A stretch of DNA of 32,237 nucleotides from Scatosoma sp045655705 (lineage in GTDB: Bacteria; Bacillota; Clostridia; Christensenellales; Borkfalkiaceae). The notes under the pieces are model-generated. The model worked only from the letters and a program-made list of their open reading frames with translations, was not told where the DNA came from and made no database searches. This document shows, in pieces, positions 1-5,595 of this stretch (position 1 is its first letter; each line of letters starts with the position of its first letter). A program made the translations under genes and the position numbers. The stretch is from positions 1-32,237 of the forward strand of contig JAZOPU010000089.1 in assembly GCA_045655705.1 (NCBI GenBank), written 5' to 3'.

Positions 1-1
1 T

Positions 2-820
2 AACACGCAAAAACAAATTCAGCTTATCACCGATTTCGGCGCGGATATTATTTGCTGTACCCCTTCGTATATCATTTATCTTGCGGATGAAATCGAAAAG
101 CTCGGCTTAAAGCCAGGCGTAGATATCAAGCTTAAAGGCGGCGTATTCGGCGCGGAAGCTTGGTCGGAAGGTATGCGTGAAGATATCGAAAAACGTTTGG
201 GGATCCGCGCTTGCGATATCTACGGACTTTCCGAGATTGCAGGCCCGGGCGTTGCGTGCGATTGTGAATTTAAAACGGGTATGCACTTCCAAGACGACCA
301 TTTCTATCCCGAAATCGTGGACGTGGATACGCTTGAACCCGTGCCTATGGGCGAGTCGGGAGAGCTGGTTATCACCACGCTTACCAAAGAAGGTATGCCG
401 CTTATCCGTTATAGAACGCGTGATATCGCAAGCTTAAACGACGACGTATGTCCTTGTGGCAGAACGAGCGTGAAACTCAATAAAATCACGGGCAGAAGCG
501 ACGATATGCTTATCATTCGCGGTGTGAACGTGTTCCCTTCGCAAATCGAAAGCGTACTTCTTAAAAACGACGCGATCACGCCCAACTATCATATCGTAGT
601 GGATAGAGTGAATAACCTTGATACGATGGAAATTATCGTGGAGCTTTCGCCCAGCGTATCGCTCGACGAAGTGCAACACGTGGAAGAAATCAGAAGAAAG
701 CTTGCTGCGGATATGACGAGTGCGCTCTCGGTAAGCGCAAAGATCACGCTCGTATCCCCGGGCACGGTGGCGCGGAGCGAAGGCAAAGCAAAACGTATTA
801 CCGATAAACGTAAAATATAA
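2..820 (+). CDS. paaK: Phenylacetate-CoA ligase family protein, C-terminal part (5' end outside window)
   Basis: Adenylate-forming enzyme of the PaaK family, which activates phenylacetate or a related aryl acid to its CoA thioester using ATP in the cytoplasm. The frame is open from the window edge, so the N-terminal part is missing. Visible family features are the segment YGLSEIAGPGVACDC, the hinge region ending in RYRTRDIA, and the C-terminal GRSDDMLIIRGVNVFPSQIE block typical of the mobile adenylation subdomain. The C-terminal subdomain ends RITDKRKI. It stops 12 bp before an ACT-domain gene, the usual companion of paaK-like ligases in anaerobes, where the pair is often linked to 2-oxoacid:ferredoxin oxidoreductases. 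The true substrate cannot be told from this fragment. Family assignment is firm; the aryl-acid substrate is inferred. Confidence 0.93.
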   Translation, partial: NTQKQIQLITDFGADIICCTPSYIIYLADEIEKLGLKPGVDIKLKGGVFGAEAWSEGMREDIEKRLGIRACDIYGLSEIAGPGVACDCEFKTGMHFQDDHFYPEIVDVDTLEPVPMGESGELVITTLTKEGMPLIRYRTRDIASLNDDVCPCGRTSVKLNKITGRSDDMLIIRGVNVFPSQIESVLLKNDAITPNYHIVVDRVNNLDTMEIIVELSPSVSLDEVQHVEEIRRKLAADMTSALSVSAKITLVSPGTVARSEGKAKRITDKRKI

Positions 821-832
821 GGGAGAAAAAAT

Positions 833-1234
833 ATGTTAAAACAAATCGCTGTATTTTTGGAAAACAAAGAAGGTAGAGTGAGCGCGTGCTGTAAGGCGCT
901 CAAAGAAGCGGGCGTGAACTTGCGTTCCATGTCCATTGCAGACACGAAAGAATTCGGCATTTTGCGCCTGATCACCGACGACAACGAAAAAGCGCTTGTC
1001 GCTTTAAAAGGTGCGGGATTTTTGTCTTCGCTCGTGGAACTCGTGGGCTTGGAAGTGCCCGATAAATCGGGTGCGCTTGCGGATATGCTCATTGCTTTGG
1101 AAGAAGGCGGTGTGAATATCGAATATATGTATTCGTTTGCAGGTAGCGACAACCACGCGCAAATCGGTTTCAAAACCGCAACGCCTGAAAAAGCGGTGGA
1201 GATTTTGAAGAACGCGGGCGCAAAGGTTATTTAA
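833..1234 (+). CDS. Tandem ACT-domain protein
   Basis: A small 133-residue protein made of two ACT-like repeats: residues about 1-65 (opening MLKQIAVFLENKEGRVSACC) and about 70-133 (beginning near VGLEVPDKSGALADMLIALE). ACT domains bind amino acids or related small ligands and usually act as allosteric sensors. No catalytic domain is attached. The ATG at 833 is preceded by a GGGAG site. It lies 12 bp after the phenylacetate-CoA ligase and 2 bp before luxS, so co-transcription is likely. Free-standing tandem ACT proteins beside paaK-type ligases are a recurrent arrangement, suggesting that it senses an aromatic amino acid or its degradation product. That role is inference; the domain call is firm. 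Confidence 0.88.
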   Translation: MLKQIAVFLENKEGRVSACCKALKEAGVNLRSMSIADTKEFGILRLITDDNEKALVALKGAGFLSSLVELVGLEVPDKSGALADMLIALEEGGVNIEYMYSFAGSDNHAQIGFKTATPEKAVEILKNAGAKVI

Positions 1235-1236
1235 TT

Positions 1237-1698
1237 ATGCAAAAAATTGCGAGCTTTACCGTCAACCACGACACGCTTGAAAAGGGAATGTACGTTTCCC
1301 GTATCGACGGCGACGTGATCACCTACGATATCCGAATGAAAAAGCCCAACGGCGGGGATTATCTTTCTCCGTCCGCGATGCATACTTTCGAGCATTTGTT
1401 TGCGACCTATGCCCGTAATAGTCAGTTTAAAGACGAAATTATATACGTTGGACCTATGGGTTGCAGGACGGGGTTTTATTTGCTCACGCGCGATAGCGTG
1501 GCAAAAGAAAACGCAATCACGCTCGTGCAAGAGAGTATGGCTTTTATCCGTGATTTTCAAGGCGTGATCCCCGGGAATACTGCGCGCGAGTGCGGAAATT
1601 ATCTCGATCACGACCTCGACGGCGCAAAAGCGGTGGCGGAAGATATGGCAAACGTGCTAAAAAATTGGAAGAAACAAGACCTTGCGTATAAGGAGTAA
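1237..1698 (+). CDS. luxS: S-ribosylhomocysteine lyase LuxS
   Basis: Cleaves S-ribosylhomocysteine to homocysteine and DPD, the precursor of autoinducer-2, as part of the activated methyl cycle. The 153-residue length is normal for the family. The metal site is intact: His49 and His53 in HTFEH (with catalytic Glu52), and Cys119 in the ARECGNY segment. The nucleophilic cysteine is Cys76 in GPMGCRTGFYL. The ATG at 1237 follows the preceding stop by 2 bp and lacks a strong ribosome binding site of its own, which suggests translational coupling. No nucleosidase (mtnN/pfs) gene is in the window. Whether AI-2 is used for signalling or merely excreted cannot be told. Confidence 0.97.
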   Translation: MQKIASFTVNHDTLEKGMYVSRIDGDVITYDIRMKKPNGGDYLSPSAMHTFEHLFATYARNSQFKDEIIYVGPMGCRTGFYLLTRDSVAKENAITLVQESMAFIRDFQGVIPGNTARECGNYLDHDLDGAKAVAEDMANVLKNWKKQDLAYKE

Positions 1699-1701
1699 AC
1701 T

Positions 1702-2223
1702 ATGAACGAAACGTTGCGTTTGATCAAATCGCGCAGAAGCGTGAAAAAATATAAAGATACGCCCGTAAGCAAGGTAGATATCGAAAAAATCGTGGAGGCA
1801 GGCACTTGGGCGGCGACGGGCTTGAACAAGCAATCGCCCATCATTCTTGCCGTAACGAATAAAGAAGTTATCAAAAAGCTTTCCCGCTTGAATGCGGGGA
1901 ACGATCCCTTTCACCGCGCCGATCCCTTCTACGGTGCGCCCTGTGTGCTCGTCGTATTGGCGGATAAAAGCGTGTCTACGCACGTCTACGACGGCTCGCT
2001 TGTAATGGGCAATATGCTCCTTGCGGCACATTCGTTGGGGCTTGGTGCGTGCTGGATTCACCGCGCGAGAGAAACGTTTGAAACGGACGAGGGAAAACAA
2101 ATACTAAGCGACCTTGGCATTCAAGGCGAATACGAGGGGATAGGCAACTGTATCGTGGGATATCCCGATATGACGCCCGCAGATAAACCCCGCAAAGAAA
2201 ATTGGGTATATTATATAAATTAG
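1702..2223 (+). CDS. Nitroreductase family FMN oxidoreductase
   Basis: A 173-residue protein of the NADH oxidase/nitroreductase fold, usually an FMN-binding homodimer that reduces nitro compounds, quinones or other small acceptors with NAD(P)H. The N-terminal SRRSVKKY motif contacts FMN phosphate; AGTWAATGLNKQSP is the early conserved block, and the GLGACWIH stretch near residue 115 is the usual C-terminal FMN-contact block. The ATG is preceded by AAGGAG at 1690-1695. The gene begins 3 bp after luxS and is followed 11 bp later by a BFD-like iron-sulfur protein, so the two may form a small electron-transfer pair. The physiological substrate is unknown. Confidence 0.93.
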   Translation: MNETLRLIKSRRSVKKYKDTPVSKVDIEKIVEAGTWAATGLNKQSPIILAVTNKEVIKKLSRLNAGNDPFHRADPFYGAPCVLVVLADKSVSTHVYDGSLVMGNMLLAAHSLGLGACWIHRARETFETDEGKQILSDLGIQGEYEGIGNCIVGYPDMTPADKPRKENWVYYIN

Positions 2224-2234
2224 GAGATAAAATT

Positions 2235-2426
2235 ATGGAAAACAAAATGGTATGTAATTGTAAGCAAGTATCCGTTGCGGATATCGAAAAAGCACTCCAC
2301 GAACACGAAGCGTTTTCAAACGTGGAAAAAGCGTTTGAAGAAGTGCAAATGGTCACGCATTGTTCCACAGGTTGTGGCGGTTGTCACGATAAAGTGATGG
2401 ACGTGATTTCGGAGCTTATGGCGTAA
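2235..2426 (+). CDS. BFD-like [2Fe-2S]-binding protein
   Basis: A 63-residue protein resembling bacterioferritin-associated ferredoxin and the (2Fe-2S)-binding BFD domain of nitrite reductases and NAD(P)H-dependent oxidases. Cys7 and Cys9 (CNC) and Cys47 and Cys50 (CGGC) give the family CxC...CxxC ligand pattern; an extra Cys43 lies in HCSTG. The helical segment between them is the usual BFD length. I chose the ATG at 2235 because it follows TAGGAG with good spacing; an upstream alternative start would overlap the preceding gene. Lying directly after a nitroreductase, it could pass electrons to or from that flavoprotein or sense iron or redox state. No bacterioferritin gene is nearby. Confidence 0.88.
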   Translation: MENKMVCNCKQVSVADIEKALHEHEAFSNVEKAFEEVQMVTHCSTGCGGCHDKVMDVISELMA

Positions 2427-2427
2427 A

Positions 2428-3234
2428 ATGCAAGCGGGCGTATCGACGGCGTCGCTGTTTTTGCGCAAACAAACGGAAGAAGCGTTACCGCTCCTTTGCG
2501 ACCTTGGCGTGCCATGCGCCGAGGTTTTTCTCACGACCTATTCCGAATATGAAGAAGCTTATGCGCGTATGCTTGCCACAAAAAAGGGGAATATTACTTT
2601 AAACTCCGTGCATATTCTAAATACGCAGTTTGAACCGCAGCTTTTCGGCGTACACCCGCGCGTGAAAGCGGACGCATTCGCGCTTTTGAACAAGGTTTTG
2701 CGCTGTGCAAATATCCTTGGCGCGCCCTATTATACCTTTCACGGTACGGCGCGCGTTAAACGCGCGTCGCGTTCGGGTGAAAAGGATAATTTTCCTGCAA
2801 TGATCCGCTCGTTTCAAGAAATTTCCGACACCTGCCAAAATTATGGCGTAACGCTGTGTTTGGAAAACGTGGAATGGGCGACGTATAACCGCGAAGGCGT
2901 GTTTCAAACGCTTGCAAAAGAAGTGCCAAAACTCAAAGGCGTTTTGGATATCAAACAGGCGAGAATTTCTGGTGTGCCCTATGAAAAGTATCTTTTGGAA
3001 ATGAACGACCGCCTTGCCTACGTGCACCTTTCGGATATCGACGAGCAGGGAAAAATGTGTTTGCCAGGATACGGTGTTTTCGATTTCGACACGCTCATTT
3101 TACAGCTTAAAGATATCGGCTTTAACGGCGCGTTGCTCGTGGAAGTTTACGCGGGCGACTATCAAGAAGAAATACAGCTTAAACACGCTTGCGACTTTTT
3201 AAACGAACGCTTGTATAAATATAACGCGTTATAA
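2428..3234 (+). CDS. Sugar phosphate isomerase/epimerase-like TIM-barrel protein
   Basis: A 268-residue protein of the xylose isomerase-like TIM-barrel superfamily (AP endonuclease family 2 type). These enzymes bind divalent metals and isomerise or epimerise sugars, or process other substrates. Visible barrel-strand motifs include YYTFHGTARV, LCLENVEWAT (metal-binding Glu), GVLDIKQARI (Asp), YVHLSDIDEQG (His, Asp) and LLVEVYAGDY (terminal Glu). These match the ordinary metal-ligand positions of the family. The ATG at 2428 starts 1 bp after the preceding stop, with a GGAG at 2411 inside the upstream gene, so translational coupling is likely. The substrate cannot be predicted. It is the last gene of the run that starts with paaK. 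Confidence 0.85.
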   Translation: MQAGVSTASLFLRKQTEEALPLLCDLGVPCAEVFLTTYSEYEEAYARMLATKKGNITLNSVHILNTQFEPQLFGVHPRVKADAFALLNKVLRCANILGAPYYTFHGTARVKRASRSGEKDNFPAMIRSFQEISDTCQNYGVTLCLENVEWATYNREGVFQTLAKEVPKLKGVLDIKQARISGVPYEKYLLEMNDRLAYVHLSDIDEQGKMCLPGYGVFDFDTLILQLKDIGFNGALLVEVYAGDYQEEIQLKHACDFLNERLYKYNAL

Positions 3235-3262
3235 ATTTTTTTGAAAAATTTACCGCAAACTG

Positions 3263-3291
3263 TTGACAAAAGTATTTATTTGTGTTATCCT
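3263..3291 (+). promoter_or_regulatory. Sigma-A promoter of the superoxide reductase gene
   Basis: TTGACA at 3263-3268 and TATCCT at 3286-3291 are separated by 17 bp. The -35 is perfect and the -10 matches four of six positions. The -10 overlaps the palindrome cluster listed separately, which suggests negative control. Confidence 0.72.
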
Positions 3292-3311
3292 ATAAATAGG
3301 ATTAAATCCTA
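3287..3311. promoter_or_regulatory. Operator-like cluster of three alternating half-sites
   Basis: ATCCTA (3287-3292), TAGGAT (3297-3302) and ATCCTA (3306-3311) alternate in orientation, so that the first two form an inverted repeat with a 4-bp gap and the last two form one with a 3-bp gap. The cluster overlaps the -10 element of the superoxide reductase promoter. This is the layout expected of a repressor operator. The regulator is unknown; the sequence is not a plain match to the PerR box. Confidence 0.5.
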
Positions 3312-3333
3312 ATAATTGAATGAGGTAATAAAA

Positions 3334-3684
3334 ATGAGAATTTATCAATGTGAAAAATGTAACAAAATCGTAGTGAGCAAAGAGCAGTTGAACTTGGCGG
3401 GATATGTAGAGCTTGAAGCGGGTGTGAAAGAAGCGTCGCTTGAAAAGCACGTGCCCGTGGTATCTTCGCGTTGCGGTAAGATTAAAGTAGACGTTGGGAG
3501 CGTAGCGCACCCGATGACGGAAGAGCACTTGATCGAATGGGTGCTTGTGGAAACGGAGCAGGGCTATCAAATTAAATACCTGACGGCAAATAGTGAACCC
3601 GTTTGCGATTTTGCTTTGGCGGGTGGCGATAAGCTCGTGGCGGTGTATGCATATTGCAACCTGCACGGACTTTGGAAAGCCTAA
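3334..3684 (+). CDS. Superoxide reductase (desulfoferrodoxin/neelaredoxin family)
   Basis: Reduces superoxide to hydrogen peroxide without making oxygen, a typical defence in anaerobes. The catalytic Fe(His4Cys) ligands are all visible in this 116-residue protein: His39 in LEKHVP, His59 and His65 in VAHPMTEEH, and Cys108 and His111 in YCNLHGLW. The N-terminus keeps one CxxC (Cys6, Cys9), but the CC pair that completes the desulforedoxin iron site in classical desulfoferrodoxin is missing, and the N-terminal region is shortened. So the rubredoxin-type electron-entry centre is probably not formed. I chose the ATG at 3334 because GAGGT lies 8 bp upstream; an earlier ATG at 3316 has no ribosome binding site. 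The rubredoxin fusion protein downstream is a likely electron donor. Confidence 0.92.
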   Translation: MRIYQCEKCNKIVVSKEQLNLAGYVELEAGVKEASLEKHVPVVSSRCGKIKVDVGSVAHPMTEEHLIEWVLVETEQGYQIKYLTANSEPVCDFALAGGDKLVAVYAYCNLHGLWKA

Positions 3685-3689
3685 ACGTA

Positions 3690-3822
3690 ATATATACTTC
3701 GCAACACTTCGTCGAACTTGCGTTTCTCCTTGGTCGTTTACGCATAAGTAAACTCCCGTCGGAGAAGCCGCGTTCTTCTCGTCTTGCTCGTATCTATTCC
3801 GTTTTGCGGGGTGCGCCCCGCG
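3690..3822. repeat. Imperfect inverted-repeat element between superoxide reductase and rubredoxin fusion genes
   Basis: The 162-bp gap holds a nested inverted repeat centred on GTTTAC (3736-3741) and GTAAAC (3748-3753), flanked by TTCTCC (3724-3729) and GGAGAA (3761-3766), with looser complementarity extending outwards. A separate strong hairpin follows: GCGGGG (3806-3811), loop TGCG, CCCCGC (3816-3821), just before the AAGGAG of the next gene. No reading frame here looks coding. It could be a dispersed palindromic repeat or an mRNA processing or attenuation element; only genome-wide comparison would tell. Confidence 0.5.
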
Positions 3823-3846
3823 GCGAAAATATAAGGAGAAAACCAA

Positions 3847-4458
3847 ATGATTGAAAAGGAAGCAATGTTTAAAATTACCTACGGCTTGTTTGTGCTTACT
3901 TCAAAAGATAAGGACAAACAAAACGGTTGTATCGTCAACACGGTGGCAATGCTCACGGATAACCCCAAACGCATAACCGTGTTCGTCAACAAAGCCAACT
4001 ACACGGAACAGCTTATGCGGGAAACGGGCGTGTTCAACGTGTCCGTACTCACCGAAAAAACGCCGTTTGACGTATTTAAGAAGTTTGGTTTTCAATCGGG
4101 ACGGGACGTGGATAAATTTGCGGGTGAAAGCTATCCAACCACGGAAAACGGACTGTATTATTTGCCCGAATATTCCAACGCGGTCATTTCGGGGAAGGTG
4201 GTGGACGCACTCGACTACGGTACGCACACGCTGTTCGTAGCGGAAGTGACGGCGGCGCAAACGCTTTCGGGGGATAAATCCGTTAGTTACGATTATTATC
4301 AAAGCAATATCAAACCCAAACCGCAGGCAAAGCCGTCGGATAAGAAAAAATGGGTTTGCAAAATTTGCGGTTACGTGCACGAAGGGGAAGAATTGCCCGA
4401 CGATTTCATTTGTCCTTGGTGTAAGCACCCTGCGGAAGATTTTGAACTTGTGCAATAA
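3847..4458 (+). CDS. High-molecular-weight rubredoxin (flavin reductase-rubredoxin fusion)
   Basis: A 203-residue two-domain electron carrier. Residues about 5-155 form a flavin reductase-like, FMN-binding split-barrel domain (start MFKITYGLFVLTSK, then NGCIVNTVAM). Residues about 168-200 form a short rubredoxin domain with iron ligands Cys171, Cys174, Cys189 and Cys192 (CKIC, CPWC). In acetogens and clostridia such fusions take electrons from NAD(P)H and pass them to flavodiiron proteins or other oxygen and NO detoxifying enzymes. No flavodiiron gene is in the window. The ATG follows AAGGAGAAAACCAA. The gene lies 162 bp after superoxide reductase, so it may supply that enzyme; this pairing is inferred from position. 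The linker is rich in Lys and Pro (KPKPQAKPSDKKK). Confidence 0.9.
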   Translation: MIEKEAMFKITYGLFVLTSKDKDKQNGCIVNTVAMLTDNPKRITVFVNKANYTEQLMRETGVFNVSVLTEKTPFDVFKKFGFQSGRDVDKFAGESYPTTENGLYYLPEYSNAVISGKVVDALDYGTHTLFVAEVTAAQTLSGDKSVSYDYYQSNIKPKPQAKPSDKKKWVCKICGYVHEGEELPDDFICPWCKHPAEDFELVQ

Positions 4459-4473
4459 ATTCGACAAAAAAAC

Positions 4474-4510
4474 AAAGGATATACCATAGGATAAAGGCAT
4501 ATCCTTTTTT
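4474..4510 (+). terminator. Intrinsic terminator after the rubredoxin fusion gene
   Basis: AAAGGATAT (4474-4482) pairs perfectly with ATATCCTTT (4499-4507), followed by further T residues. It closes the superoxide reductase/rubredoxin unit. Confidence 0.85.
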
Positions 4511-4556
4511 ATTTTCCGTAAAATGGAAAAAAACAAGAAAAACGGCGAAAAAAGAC

Positions 4557-4585
4557 TTGACAACCTTTGTCGAACTTGTTATAAT
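4557..4585 (+). promoter_or_regulatory. Consensus sigma-A promoter of rpsU
   Basis: TTGACA at 4557-4562 and TATAAT at 4580-4585 with a 17-bp spacer, a perfect match to the vegetative consensus, as expected for a ribosomal protein gene. Confidence 0.92.
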
Positions 4586-4633
4586 TACGAGGTATAAGAA
4601 TGAAACGCAGTTGGCAAAGGAGGGTTGAAAGGA

Positions 4634-4810
4634 ATGTCTACGGTTAGAGTCGGTGAAAACGAAAGCGTGGAAAGCGCACTTCGTCGTTTTAAGAGAAAAT
4701 GCTCGCGCGATGGTATCATTGGAGATCTTCGCAAGAAGGAATTCTATGAAAAGCCTTCCGTAAAGAGAAAGAAGAAGTCGGAAGCGGCGAGAAAAAGAAG
4801 CAGAAACTAA
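4634..4810 (+). CDS. rpsU: 30S ribosomal protein S21
   Basis: Small-subunit ribosomal protein S21, located near the 3' end of 16S rRNA and helping start translation. The 58-residue protein shows the family pattern STVRVGENESVESALRRFKR, then CSRDGIIGDLRKKEFYEKPS, and a basic tail rich in Lys and Arg. I chose the ATG at 4634 because a strong AGGAGGG ends 9 bp upstream; a TTG nine bases earlier abuts that site and is unlikely. It is a single-gene unit with its own consensus promoter and a terminator at 4814. In many Firmicutes yqeY follows rpsU, but not here. Confidence 0.97.
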   Translation: MSTVRVGENESVESALRRFKRKCSRDGIIGDLRKKEFYEKPSVKRKKKSEAARKRSRN

Positions 4811-4813
4811 TAG

Positions 4814-4841
4814 AAAAGTCCACGGTAACGTGGACTTTTTT
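4814..4841 (+). terminator. Intrinsic terminator of rpsU
   Basis: An 11-bp perfect stem (AAAAGTCCACG with CGTGGACTTTT) closed by a GTAA tetraloop and followed by T residues. Confidence 0.93.
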
Positions 4842-4872
4842 CATGCAAAATTTGTCGAAAAAGGAGAGAGCT

Positions 4873-5307
4873 ATGGCACGGGAAGAAAGAACGCTCAAAC
4901 AGGAAGCAAGACTTGCGAAAATGCGAATGAAAAACGGGTTTTGGACGGAATGTAAAGAAGATATGCAGGGCAGAATGGAAAATGCGCGTGCGCTCGGACT
5001 CAACGAAAGCAAGGCAGGACGGTATTTCGCAAAGCAGGTCAGCGCAAAAATCGCCGGCGAAAAAGAAGACGCGTTTTATCTTCAAGTCAAAGAAATGCTT
5101 ATGCAAAACGGGGAAGTGAGCGATGCGATCGGTCGGCTTACGGACAAGCCCTACTTTGAAACACTCTCCTACGAAGAAAAACAACGCTACACACTCGCAT
5201 TAAGCGAAAAATATCTCCGCGCGCTCGAACGCTTTCGCCGTGAGTGCGAATTTGAAGTACTCAATAAAAACCATAGCCTGGCGGGAACTGAACCGCAACA
5301 AGCCTAA
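4873..5307 (+). CDS. Uncharacterised charged, helix-rich protein
   Basis: I do not recognise this 144-residue protein. It is rich in Lys, Glu, Arg and Ala, has no membrane segment or signal peptide, and its composition suggests mostly alpha-helix, with possible coiled-coil at residues about 1-35 and 100-130. Codon use is like that of neighbouring genes, and the ATG at 4873 has AAGGAGAGAG upstream with good spacing, so it looks like a real gene; a more upstream ATG at 4843 lacks such a site. It sits between the rpsU terminator and the folded intergenic region before pcrA, with no clear partner. It has a weak feel of a RecX-like three-helix regulator, but I see no motif to support that. Confidence 0.7.
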   Translation: MAREERTLKQEARLAKMRMKNGFWTECKEDMQGRMENARALGLNESKAGRYFAKQVSAKIAGEKEDAFYLQVKEMLMQNGEVSDAIGRLTDKPYFETLSYEEKQRYTLALSEKYLRALERFRRECEFEVLNKNHSLAGTEPQQA

Positions 5308-5581
5308 AAAGCGTCTTTTTTGCTCTTTTCGTCGCAACCATGCTTGAAGTATTTGGATACGTCGGCGCACGGTTGCACCAAAAACATCTAAAAAATGCGC
5401 TTTTTTAGGTGCGTAGCAGTTTTAGAAAAACGAAAAAAGTGATTAGACAAGGAAATGGAGCACAATCATACCCGCGTATGATAAGCGACATTGACGAAGT
5501 ATCAGCCTTTTTTCGTTTCTAAAACCTTGTAGGGTTCAATTCTCGTCAGGCTAATCACTTGCAATTTTTATATGACTGTGG
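5308..5581. other. Highly structured non-coding element with pseudoknot-like complementarity
   Basis: This gene-free stretch is almost fully covered by complementary segments. Simple hairpins: 5334-5343 with 5367-5376 (one mismatch), enclosing 5349-5352 with 5357-5360; 5385-5395 with 5401-5411 (11 bp, one wobble); 5465-5471 with 5476-5482 (7 bp, CCGC loop). Long-range pairs: 5419-5439 with 5507-5525 (about 19 bp with a 2-nt bulge), GTGATTAG 5439-5446 with CTAATCAC 5551-5558, and ACAAGG 5447-5452 with CCTTGT 5525-5530. The first long pair crosses the other two, so they form a pseudoknot or alternative folds. It ends exactly where the pcrA promoter -35 begins. It may be a structured RNA (strand uncertain), a leader of pcrA, or a small mobile palindromic element. 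Confidence 0.55.
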
Positions 5582-5587
5582 TATAAT
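5559..5587 (+). promoter_or_regulatory. Promoter of pcrA, giving a probable leaderless transcript
   Basis: TTGCAA at 5559-5564 and TATAAT at 5582-5587 with 17 bp between them. The ATG of pcrA is only 9 nt downstream of the -10 and there is no ribosome binding site, so the predicted start of transcription falls at or just before the start codon. Confidence 0.75.
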
Positions 5588-5595
5588 ATTATCGT

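Noticed and set aside
3232..3252. A/T-only hairpin (TAAATTTTT with AAAAATTTA) after the TIM-barrel gene as a terminator
   Set aside because: The stem has no G-C pair and would be very weak; termination here is not supported, although the next gene has its own promoter.
3250..3846. 198-codon open frame on the minus strand across superoxide reductase and the following gap
   Set aside because: Antisense to a gene with intact catalytic residues; no ribosome binding site and no family features.
4600..4647. Possible 15-codon leader peptide before rpsU
   Set aside because: It overlaps the rpsU start in another frame, lacks its own ribosome binding site and carries no regulatory amino-acid run.
5439..5558. 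Integron attC-like site (ATTAGAC and GCTAATC ends)
   Set aside because: The core-site consensus is not matched, the order of half-sites is wrong, and no integrase or cassette array is present.
5532..5559. tRNA- or tmRNA-like 3' end (T-arm-like GGGTTCAATTC followed by CTAATCAC)
   Set aside because: The T-loop is not followed directly by the acceptor strand, the T-stem does not pair beyond three bases, there is no CCA, D-arm or anticodon arm, and the tmRNA 5' consensus is absent.
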